From assembly GCA_945870475.1 (NCBI GenBank), contig CAMBSR010000117.1, forward strand, positions 1-7,078: a stretch of 7,078 nt of DNA, written 5' to 3'. Positions within the stretch are counted from its first letter, which is position 1, and the number at the start of each line of letters is the position of its first letter. Below, piece after piece: positions 1-5,665 of the stretch. The notes beneath the pieces are model-generated. The model was not told where the DNA came from. It saw only the letters and a list, made by a program, of their open reading frames with translations, and made no database searches. This DNA is from Phycisphaera mikurensis NBRC 102666 (GTDB taxonomy: Bacteria; Planctomycetota; Phycisphaerae; Phycisphaerales; SM1A02). The position numbers and the translations under genes are program-made.

Positions 1-311
1 GCCAGGAAGTAGCTCTTGCCGCTCGAGGGGCTGCCCGCGAGGCTCATGATGACCATCGGCCGCTCGAGGACGAGCTGCGGGATCTCCAGGTGGCAGTGCG
101 GGCACGCCAGGCGACGCGTCTTTGACCCGGCGGGGTCGAGCGCCTCGCCCGCAGGCGTGAAGCGCGAGGGCAGGAACCGGACCGGATCCTCGGCGGTGAG
201 CAGGCGATCGCCCAGGAGTTCCGGGTGCGCGGCGACCCACAACGTCTCGTCCGGCCGGAATCGGTGCCAGCAGTGGGGGCAGACGGCGCTCGGCTTGAGT
301 TTCCTGCTCAC
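1..311 (-). CDS. Zinc-ribbon P-loop NTPase, probably GTPase (N-terminal part, cut by window edge)
   Basis: Reading leftward from a GTG at 311-309, 103 complete codons are open to the window edge. Residues 11-14 (CPHC) and 70-73 (CPHC) form two metal-binding knuckles of one zinc ribbon, separated by a 55-residue segment. A beta strand and a Walker A loop follow at residues 87-100 (GSPSSGKS, Lys99 and Ser100), so the protein binds ATP or GTP through a P-loop placed directly after the ribbon. This order resembles the planctomycete proteins related to the double-GTPase/TRAFAC class, but the nucleotide specificity motifs lie outside the window, so GTPase is inference. The GTG start is chosen because an AAGGA ribosome binding site lies 5 bases upstream and no better start precedes the first Cys pair. 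There is no signal peptide, so it is probably cytosolic. It is divergent from the vWA pair. A plain ATPase with a zinc ribbon is the main alternative. Confidence 0.75.
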   Translation of the reverse strand, partial: MSRKLKPSAVCPHCWHRFRPDETLWVAAHPELLGDRLLTAEDPVRFLPSRFTPAGEALDPAGSKTRRLACPHCHLEIPQLVLERPMVIMSLAGSPSSGKSYFL

Positions 312-316
312 GTGGT

Positions 317-321
317 TCCTT
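317..321 (-). promoter_or_regulatory. Ribosome binding site of the zinc-ribbon NTPase gene
   Basis: On the minus strand AAGGA is followed by a 5-base spacer (ACCAC) and then GTG at 311-309. This is the clearest Shine-Dalgarno sequence in the window and it fixes a GTG start. It forms part of a GGAAC half-site that could pair with an upstream GTTCC in the transcript. Confidence 0.6.
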
Positions 322-338
322 GGAACGCGCGGCGTTCC
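322..338. repeat. Perfect 7-base inverted repeat with 3-base spacer (operator or RNA hairpin)
   Basis: GGAACGC (322-328), spacer GCG, GCGTTCC (332-338). It starts one base from the AAGGA ribosome binding site of the leftward gene. A further GTTCC lies at 315-319, giving three half-sites within 24 bases. It could be a DNA operator bound by a dimer, or a hairpin in the leader of the leftward mRNA. Chance is possible in DNA this rich in GC, but the position at a start site raises interest. Confidence 0.4.
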
Positions 339-527
339 CATGCTTCCATCCTGCGGCCTGCGGGCGGTCGGCGGACGGCGCCTTCGCGGGGACGGCGCCC
401 ATCGCCCCATCGTCCTGTGCACTTGTGCGCCGGCGGCACCGCCGCGGACGCCCGGGAAAGGTACCCGCAGCAGGCATACGCAGGCTTGGCCGCGCGGGGT
501 CCGGGACGTACCCTTGTTCGTGTGACG

Positions 528-1607
528 ATGCACAGCACGCTGCCTCCGGCGAAGGGCTCCCATCCCCACATGGCGGGTGCGGATCCGGCGTTGGACGACG
601 AGGCGCTCTGCGAGCCGCGCGAACGCGCGTCGGCGATCCTGGCGATCATCGCGGCGTTCCTCCTGGCGCTCTGCGTAGTGCTGGCCGCGGTGTTCGCCCC
701 GGGCGGCGGCGGGCTCGGTGGCGGCGGCGCGGGCGGCAACGTCGCGGGGTCGGGCATCGGGCAGGGCACGGGGAGCGGCATCGGTGCAGGGGAGGGAACG
801 GGCTCGGGGACCGAGGGCAACGGGCCCGGCGCGGGCGAGGACGGGCGCGGGCGGCTGGCCGACGGGCCGGACGAGATTGCGCCGCCGCCCGGCGATCCGC
901 ACGGCACTGCCGAAGGCGTGGCTGCCGCGGATACGGGTGCCGGCGAACCGGTGGAAGTCCCGCGCTTCAGCTTCAAGCTTCCCGACGAGCCGGCACCGCC
1001 CAAGGTGGTGACGCCTGCGCCCGTGGCACCGGGCGTTCCGGACGGACGGCCCACGCGCGGCGCGTCAGGGAAGTCCGGCGGCACTGGCAGCGAGTTCATG
1101 GGCGTGAAGTCCGACGCCCGCCACGTGATCTACGTGATCGACTTCTCCGGCAGCATGAACGGCGACCGCTTCGCGCACACACGCCTCGAACTCAAGCGCA
1201 GCATCGAACGCCTGCCCGAGGACGGCAGCTTCCTGGTGATCTTCTTCGACGATGGCTTCATGGTGATGCCGCCCGGTCGCCTGGTGCCGGCCACGTCACG
1301 GAACAAGAGCCTCGCCAAGGCGTGGATCGACTCGATGGACACGCGCGGCGGCACGGATCCGTCGCGGGCACTGGAATTCGCGCTTGGACTGAAGCCGGAG
1401 ACCATCTTCATGATGACCGATGGACAGTTCGTGAGCGATGACCTCGTGAACGACGTGATCGACAAGGAAAATGCCGGCCGCCGCACCTCGATCAACACCA
1501 TCGCGTTCCACGAACGGGCCGCCGAGGAGGAACTGAAGAAGATCGCCCGCGAGAATCGCGGCGACTACCGCTACGTGCCGCCGCCCGGCGCGCCCACGGT
1601 GCCATAG
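528..1607 (+). CDS. Membrane-anchored vWA-domain protein, first of a tandem pair
   Basis: 359 residues. A 34-residue N-terminal tail ending in C28-E-P-R-E-R-A-S-A precedes one membrane helix (about 35-57). A Gly/Ser/Asp-rich linker with GTGSG repeats follows (59-110), then a Pro-rich stretch holding E-V-P-R-F-S-F-K-L-P-D (143-153), and a C-terminal vWA domain (about 190-350). The metal-ion-dependent adhesion site is intact: D205-x-S207-x-S209, T276 and D298 (in TDG). The basic tail and the absence of a cleavable signal suggest N-in topology with the vWA domain outside the membrane; this is inference. vWA domains bind protein partners through Mg2+ and are not catalytic by themselves. The ATG at 528 is preferred because it gives a tail like that of the paralog; GTG 522 and ATG 570 are alternatives, and no strong ribosome binding site precedes any of them. 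It is the likely first gene of a two-gene operon. Confidence 0.9.
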   Translation: MHSTLPPAKGSHPHMAGADPALDDEALCEPRERASAILAIIAAFLLALCVVLAAVFAPGGGGLGGGGAGGNVAGSGIGQGTGSGIGAGEGTGSGTEGNGPGAGEDGRGRLADGPDEIAPPPGDPHGTAEGVAAADTGAGEPVEVPRFSFKLPDEPAPPKVVTPAPVAPGVPDGRPTRGASGKSGGTGSEFMGVKSDARHVIYVIDFSGSMNGDRFAHTRLELKRSIERLPEDGSFLVIFFDDGFMVMPPGRLVPATSRNKSLAKAWIDSMDTRGGTDPSRALEFALGLKPETIFMMTDGQFVSDDLVNDVIDKENAGRRTSINTIAFHERAAEEELKKIARENRGDYRYVPPPGAPTVP

Positions 1608-1623
1608 GTACACCTTCCACGTC

Positions 1624-2736
1624 ATGAGCCTCCTCTCCCGCATCCCCTGGCCCTCGCATCCCGGCGCGTCCTGCGACGCGCGCGAGCGCAACTCGGCCAT
1701 GATGGCGATCGGCGGGTGCTTCCTGCTGGCGCTCGGCGTGGTGATCGCGGCTATGATGCTCGTGCCCTCGGGCGGCGATCCGAACGCAGACACCGCCGGC
1801 ACGCTCGGCGGCGGCTACGGCACGGGTTCCGGCGACGGCTTCGGCGCAGGCACCGGCAGCGGCAGCGCACTCGCGGGTGACGGCCCAGGCGCGGGGAAGC
1901 AGGGCGACCGCCGCGGCGCGTCGGGCACCAGCACGGACTCCGCGCCGCGCGGGCAGCGCAGCGGCACCGTGGCCACGGCCAACGCCAAGGACGGCGAGTC
2001 GCTCGTCACCGGCGAGAGCAAGGAAGTCCCCAAGTTCAGCTTCAAGATCCCGGATGCCAACGACACCGTGGACCCGCCGCAGACCGCCACCGCGGTGGGC
2101 AGGAAGGACGGCAACGACGGCGAGGGCCGCGCCGGCGCAGGCGGCGGAGGCGGCACCACCTTCATGGGCGTGCGCACCGATGCGAAGGACATCATCTACC
2201 TGGTGGACTTCTCCGCCAGCATGCGCGACGAGGACGGCCGCGAGGGGTTCCTGAAGCGCGAGCTGGGGCGCAGCATCGACGGCCTCCGCGACGGCTGCCG
2301 GTTCACGGTGATCCTGTTCGGGCTCTCGGAAGGGCAAGGGGCCCGGCTCGTCAAGAAGGCCGACGGCAGCGATGTCTGGACGAACGCCGTTCCGATGCCG
2401 CCGGCCCAGCAGTGGGTGAGCTCCACGGCCGCCAACCGCCAGCAGGCCATCAGCTGGGTGCAGCGCCGCGCGCCCGACCCGCAGTCCGGCAGCGGGACCT
2501 GGGACTCGATGCGCATGGCGCTGGAGATGAAGCCGGAAGCCATCTTCCTCCTCACCGACGGTGAGTTCAACGACCAGGACCTGCGGGACCTCCGCGCCGA
2601 GATCGAGCGCGGAAACGCCGGCGGCCTGACGCAGATCAACACCGTGGCGTTCGCCAGCGAATACGACGTGCAGTCGCTGCAGACGATCGCCAACGAGAAC
2701 CACGGCACGTACCGGCGCGTGAAGCTGAAGCCCTGA
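1624..2736 (+). CDS. Membrane-anchored vWA-domain protein, second of a tandem pair
   Basis: 370 residues with the same plan as the gene 16 bases upstream: tail with C17-D-A-R-E-R-N-S-A, one membrane helix (about 25-47), Gly-rich linker with GTGSG repeats (58-95), conserved E-V-P-K-F-S-F-K-I-P-D (134-144), and a vWA domain (about 180-366). MIDAS residues are D195-x-S197-x-S199, T292 and D312 (TDG). The second MIDAS loop is longer than in its neighbour because of an extra segment at about 233-290 rich in Ala, Gln, Trp and Ser, so the ligand-facing surface has probably diverged. The shared core (FMGV...DFS-x-SM, INT-[IV]-AF and a closing ENxG-[DT]-Y-R motif) shows tandem duplication of one ancestor. 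Short spacing with no promoter or terminator between them supports co-transcription. The ATG at 1624 has only a weak AGG about 15 bases upstream. Its ligand and pathway are unknown. Confidence 0.92.
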   Translation: MSLLSRIPWPSHPGASCDARERNSAMMAIGGCFLLALGVVIAAMMLVPSGGDPNADTAGTLGGGYGTGSGDGFGAGTGSGSALAGDGPGAGKQGDRRGASGTSTDSAPRGQRSGTVATANAKDGESLVTGESKEVPKFSFKIPDANDTVDPPQTATAVGRKDGNDGEGRAGAGGGGGTTFMGVRTDAKDIIYLVDFSASMRDEDGREGFLKRELGRSIDGLRDGCRFTVILFGLSEGQGARLVKKADGSDVWTNAVPMPPAQQWVSSTAANRQQAISWVQRRAPDPQSGSGTWDSMRMALEMKPEAIFLLTDGEFNDQDLRDLRAEIERGNAGGLTQINTVAFASEYDVQSLQTIANENHGTYRRVKLKP

Positions 2737-2754
2737 ACGCCACCGCGCCCCACC

Positions 2755-4086
2755 TCACCGCCGCGCGCGCCCGTCCCACACCACCGCGTTCCACGTGTCC
2801 TCGAGCCGCTCCTGCGCGCCGCTCGCGGGCGGGCCCACCTGCTCGTCGATCACCGCGCGCTCGAGCTCGTTGAAGGACGCCCCGCCCTGCTCGATGCGGC
2901 GGCCGAGGTCGCCGTCCCACGAGGAGTAGCGCGCACGCAGCGCAGCGGAAATGCGCCCGTCGGCGCGCAGCGCTGCCGCGGCCTTCAGGCCGAACGCGAA
3001 CGCGTCCATGCCGGCAATGTGCCCGTGGAAGAGGTCCTCCGGCCGCCAGCTCTCGCGGCGCCGCTTGGCGTCGAAGTTGAGGCCGCCGTTGGTGAAGCCG
3101 CCGGTGGCGAGCACCACCTCCATCACGCGCGTGGCCAGTGCGTAGTCCGTGGGGTACTGGTCGGTGTCCCAGCCGCAGTTGGGCGTACCCATGTTGGCGT
3201 CGATCGAGCCGAGCGCGCCCGCGGCCGCGGCGACGCGCAGCTCGTGCTCCATGTCGTGCGCCGCCAGCGTGGCGTGGTTGGTCTCGATGTTGAGCGTGAC
3301 CTTGCCGATGAGCCCGTGCTCGCGCAGGAAGCCGAGCACCGTGGCGGAGTCGAAGTCGTACTGGTGCACCGAGGGCTCGCGCGGCTTCGGCTCGATGAAG
3401 AGCGCGCCGCGGAAGCCGAGCTCGCTCTTCCAGTCGACCGCCATCTGCAGGAGCCTGGCCATGTGGCCGAGGTCGCGCGGCATGTCGCGGTTCAGGAGGC
3501 TCGAATACCCCTCGCGGCCGCCCCAGAAGACGTAGCCGTCGCCGCCGAGGCGGTGCGTGACCTCCATGGCGTGCTTGACCTGCGCGCAGGCGTGCGCGAA
3601 GACGCGCACGTCCGGGCTGGTGCCGGCGCCGGCCATGTAGCGCGGGTGCGCGAAGAGGCAGGCGGTGCCCCAGAGGAGCTTCTTGCCCGAGGCCTGCATC
3701 CGCTGCGCGAAGTGCTCCGCCACGCGGTCGAGCATGGCGTTCGACTCGCGGAGCGTGCCCATCTCCGGCGCGATGTCGCGGTCGTGGAAGCAGAAGCGGT
3801 CGATCGAGCACTTCTCCAGGAACTCGAAGAACGCGTCGGCGCGGTGCAGGCAGTTGCTGAGTGCGTCGGTGCCGTCATCCCACGGCATCAGCGCGGTGGG
3901 CATGCCGAACGGGTCGCCGAGCCCGTTGCGCATGGTGTGCCAGTAGCAGGCCGCGAAGCGCAGGTGGTCGCGCATGGGCTTGCCATCGACCACCGCGTCC
4001 GGGTCGTAGTGCCGGAACGAGAACGGGTTCCTGGATTCGGGACCCTCGAACCGGACGCGCTCGACGAAGGGGAATGCTGCTGGCAT
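2755..4086 (-). CDS. xylA: Xylose isomerase
   Basis: 443 residues, the length of the long (class II) xylose isomerases. The enzyme interconverts D-xylose and D-xylulose, and D-glucose and D-fructose, in the cytoplasm using two divalent metals. All expected catalytic and metal residues are present at the E. coli XylA positions as I recall them: H101 and D104 (FHDRD), W188 (FWGGREGY), E232 and K234 (IEPKP), E268 and H271 (NIETNH), D296 (SIDAN), D307 and D309 (GWDTDQ) and D339 (NFDAK). The N-terminal VRFEG and HLRFAACYWH segments are also typical. The ATG at 4086 is chosen because it gives the family N-terminus; the open frame extends upstream but into the antiporter gene. There is no Shine-Dalgarno; a -10-like CAGAAT (minus strand, 4098-4093) lies 6 bases before the ATG. 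Neither xylulokinase nor a xylose transporter is adjacent. The stop is 18 bases from the convergent vWA gene. Confidence 0.98.
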   Translation of the reverse strand: MPAAFPFVERVRFEGPESRNPFSFRHYDPDAVVDGKPMRDHLRFAACYWHTMRNGLGDPFGMPTALMPWDDGTDALSNCLHRADAFFEFLEKCSIDRFCFHDRDIAPEMGTLRESNAMLDRVAEHFAQRMQASGKKLLWGTACLFAHPRYMAGAGTSPDVRVFAHACAQVKHAMEVTHRLGGDGYVFWGGREGYSSLLNRDMPRDLGHMARLLQMAVDWKSELGFRGALFIEPKPREPSVHQYDFDSATVLGFLREHGLIGKVTLNIETNHATLAAHDMEHELRVAAAAGALGSIDANMGTPNCGWDTDQYPTDYALATRVMEVVLATGGFTNGGLNFDAKRRRESWRPEDLFHGHIAGMDAFAFGLKAAAALRADGRISAALRARYSSWDGDLGRRIEQGGASFNELERAVIDEQVGPPASGAQERLEDTWNAVVWDGRARR

Positions 4087-4126
4087 GCGACTATTCTGCC
4101 ACGGCGGGACGGTCCGCGCACCCCAG
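4087..4126. promoter_or_regulatory. Compact divergent spacer between xylA and the antiporter gene
   Basis: Only 40 bases separate the xylA start from the preferred antiporter start. On the minus strand CAGAAT (4098-4093) resembles a -10 box placed for a leaderless or nearly leaderless xylA message; no convincing -35 is seen 17 bases upstream. For the antiporter only a distant GGGACGG (4106-4112) resembles a ribosome binding site. Promoters of both genes probably extend into the opposite coding regions. Confidence 0.3.
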
Positions 4127-5623
4127 ATGCAACCCGTGATCCTCCAGAACCTGCCCGTGGTGCTCGTCATCTTCGGGCTGATGCTCGCCATGGCGGCGCT
4201 GGGCACCAAGGTGGCCAACCGCATCGGCATCCCCACCGCGCTCGGGTTCATCGGCGTGGGCATGGTGCTCGGCGGGCAGGCCGACCTGCGCGACAGCGTG
4301 GCCACCTACGAGGGCGCATACTCCGTGGGGAACATCGCACTGGCGCTCATCCTCTTCTACGGCGGCCTGAGCACCAACATCCGCCGCACGCGCGGCATCT
4401 GGATGCCGTCGATCACGCTGGCGACGGTGGGCGTGGCCATCGTGACGCTCACCACCGCGATGATCTTCTGGCTGGTGGCGCCCGGGGTGCCGTGGCACGT
4501 GTCGCTGATCCTGGGCGCCGTGCTCGGCTCCACCGATGCGGCCAGCGTGCTGCAGGTCCTCGGCAACGAGCGCATCGGCGGGCGGGTGCGCGAGACCATC
4601 GAGCTCGAGAGCGGCCTGAACGACCCGATGGCGTTCGTCCTGGTGGCGGCGTTCACGCAGGTGGCCATGGGCGGCGAGTTCGACGCCTGGAGCATCCCGG
4701 GGATCGCGTGGAAGATGGGCGCCGGCGCGGTGATCGGCCTGGCCATCGGCTGGGTGAGCGACCTGGCGCTGGCGGCGTTCGAGGAGGACTCGCCCGAGGT
4801 CTACCCGATCATCACCATCGCGCTGGCGCTCCTCTCCTACGGCGCGGCGGAGATGCTCCACGCGAGCGGCCTGCTGGCGGTGTTCATGACCGCGCTCACG
4901 CTGGGCAACAGCGCGGACCTGCCGTTCCGCAGCACCATCGTGCGCTTCCACGCCTCGCTTGCGTACCTGGCCGAGATCGTCATGTTCCTGGTGCTGGGAC
5001 TCCTGGTGCAGCCGCAGGCGCTCGCGGAGCCGCGCCTGGTTGGCGCCGGCATCTTCCTGGCGCTGGCGCTCGCGTTCGTCTCGCGGCCGGTGGCGGTGAT
5101 GTCCATCCTGCTGCCCTTCGGCTACTCGCTCCGCGAGGCCGTGGCCGTGGCGTGGCTGGGGCTGCGCGGCGCGGTGCCGATCATCCTGATGACCATCCCG
5201 CTCCTCAGCGCACAGTCGGCGGAGGTCTCCGCGCAGATGTCGCGGGCGTTCGCGGTGGTGTTCATGTGCGTGGTGGTGGGCAGCATCATCCCGGGCGCCA
5301 CGGTGCGATGGACGATGCGCCTGCTGCGCCTCCGGCTGCCGCCGGCGCCGCGGCCCTCGGCCACCATCGACATGGTCACCAAGACGCCGCTCGACACGCG
5401 CATGATGATGATGGTGGTGCAGCCGGGCGCGCCGATCGAGGGGAAGACGCTGGCCGAGGCGCACATCCCGGGCGAGATCACCGTGGCGCTCGTGATCCGC
5501 GGCGCCCGCACGCAGCGCGTGCGCGGGGACACCCGCTTCGAGGCGGGGGACGAGGTGGCGATCAGCCTGACGGAGCGGCTGGTCCCGGTGGCCGGCAGGT
5601 TGTTCGGCGAAGCCCACGATTGA
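4127..5623 (+). CDS. CPA1-family cation/proton antiporter with C-terminal RCK_C domain
   Basis: 498 residues. About 12-13 hydrophobic segments fill residues 8-400. Family motifs are GSTDAASV (134-141), ELESGLNDPMAF (159-170, with N165-D166, the ND pair in the ion site) and GLRGAVPI (345-352). Residues about 425-490 form a TrkA-C/RCK_C regulatory domain (GKTLAEAHIPG, then a FEAGDEV turn), as in the NhaP2/CvrA potassium/proton antiporters. The protein exchanges K+ or Na+ for H+ across the inner membrane for pH and volume control; the exact ion cannot be read from sequence. NhaP2-type proteins often carry a further C-terminal CorC/HlyC-like domain; this one ends after RCK_C. The start is set at 4127; an in-frame ATG at 4085 would overlap the xylA ATG and add 14 polar residues of no clear value. 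It is divergent from xylA and is probably a single-gene unit. Confidence 0.96.
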   Translation: MQPVILQNLPVVLVIFGLMLAMAALGTKVANRIGIPTALGFIGVGMVLGGQADLRDSVATYEGAYSVGNIALALILFYGGLSTNIRRTRGIWMPSITLATVGVAIVTLTTAMIFWLVAPGVPWHVSLILGAVLGSTDAASVLQVLGNERIGGRVRETIELESGLNDPMAFVLVAAFTQVAMGGEFDAWSIPGIAWKMGAGAVIGLAIGWVSDLALAAFEEDSPEVYPIITIALALLSYGAAEMLHASGLLAVFMTALTLGNSADLPFRSTIVRFHASLAYLAEIVMFLVLGLLVQPQALAEPRLVGAGIFLALALAFVSRPVAVMSILLPFGYSLREAVAVAWLGLRGAVPIILMTIPLLSAQSAEVSAQMSRAFAVVFMCVVVGSIIPGATVRWTMRLLRLRLPPAPRPSATIDMVTKTPLDTRMMMMVVQPGAPIEGKTLAEAHIPGEITVALVIRGARTQRVRGDTRFEAGDEVAISLTERLVPVAGRLFGEAHD

Positions 5624-5629
5624 GGCACG

Positions 5630-5652
5630 GCACGGGGCGCGAGCCCACGTGC
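5630..5652. terminator. Hairpin between convergent genes, possible two-way terminator
   Basis: A 9-base-pair stem closes a GCGA loop (GNRA type): GCACG (5630-5634) pairs with CGTGC (5648-5652), GGGC (5635-5638) pairs with GCCC (5643-5646), and A5647 is bulged. It begins 7 bases after the antiporter stop and ends 14 bases before the stop of the convergent ThuA-fusion gene. No T-run follows on either strand, so it is not a classic intrinsic terminator. Its position suits a bidirectional end or an mRNA-stabilising 3' structure. Confidence 0.45.
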
Positions 5653-5665
5653 ACCTGCGATGCGG

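Larger units (their letters stand above)
312..527. promoter_or_regulatory. Divergent control region between the NTPase gene and the vWA pair
   Basis: This is the only sizeable non-coding stretch in the window, and it must drive both the leftward NTPase gene and the rightward vWA genes. It holds a cluster of GGAAC/GTTCC half-sites (315-338), a 10-base direct repeat GGACGGCGCC at 373-382 and 390-399, and a GC dyad CGGCGG-CA-CCGCCG near 430. A weak sigma70-like pair, TTGGCC at 486-491 and TACCCT at 509-514 with 17-base spacing, would start transcription just ahead of the vWA start at 528; only the first three bases of the -35 match consensus, so this is tentative. A plus-strand reading frame stays open across the region, but its residues look like GC-rich noise and it runs antisense to the NTPase gene. 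Confidence 0.45.

Noticed and set aside
225..527. Upstream extension of the first vWA gene by 101 codons
   Set aside because: It overlaps the zinc-ribbon NTPase gene on the other strand, has no family similarity, and would bury the normal short tail before the membrane helix.
700..850. Possible nucleotide tandem repeat in the Gly-rich region
   Set aside because: The repeat is at protein level (Gly and GTGSG); codons vary, so there is no long exact DNA repeat and no CRISPR-like spacing.
308..1099. Minus-strand Pro-rich frame opposite the first vWA gene
   Set aside because: The Pro runs are the reverse complement of the Gly-rich linker codons; there is no recognisable domain.
1492..2703. Minus-strand frame of 403 codons opposite the vWA pair
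   Set aside because: Antisense to two genes with intact MIDAS motifs; no domain is seen.
4085..4126. Earlier ATG start of the antiporter at 4085
   Set aside because: It adds 14 residues without hydrophobic character, overlaps the xylA start codon and has no ribosome binding site. It is not fully excluded.
4091..5617. Minus-strand frame of 508 codons, His-, Arg- and Asp-rich with runs of His
   Set aside because: Exact antisense shadow of the antiporter; the His runs are complements of repeated ATG and GTG codons, not a metal-binding protein.
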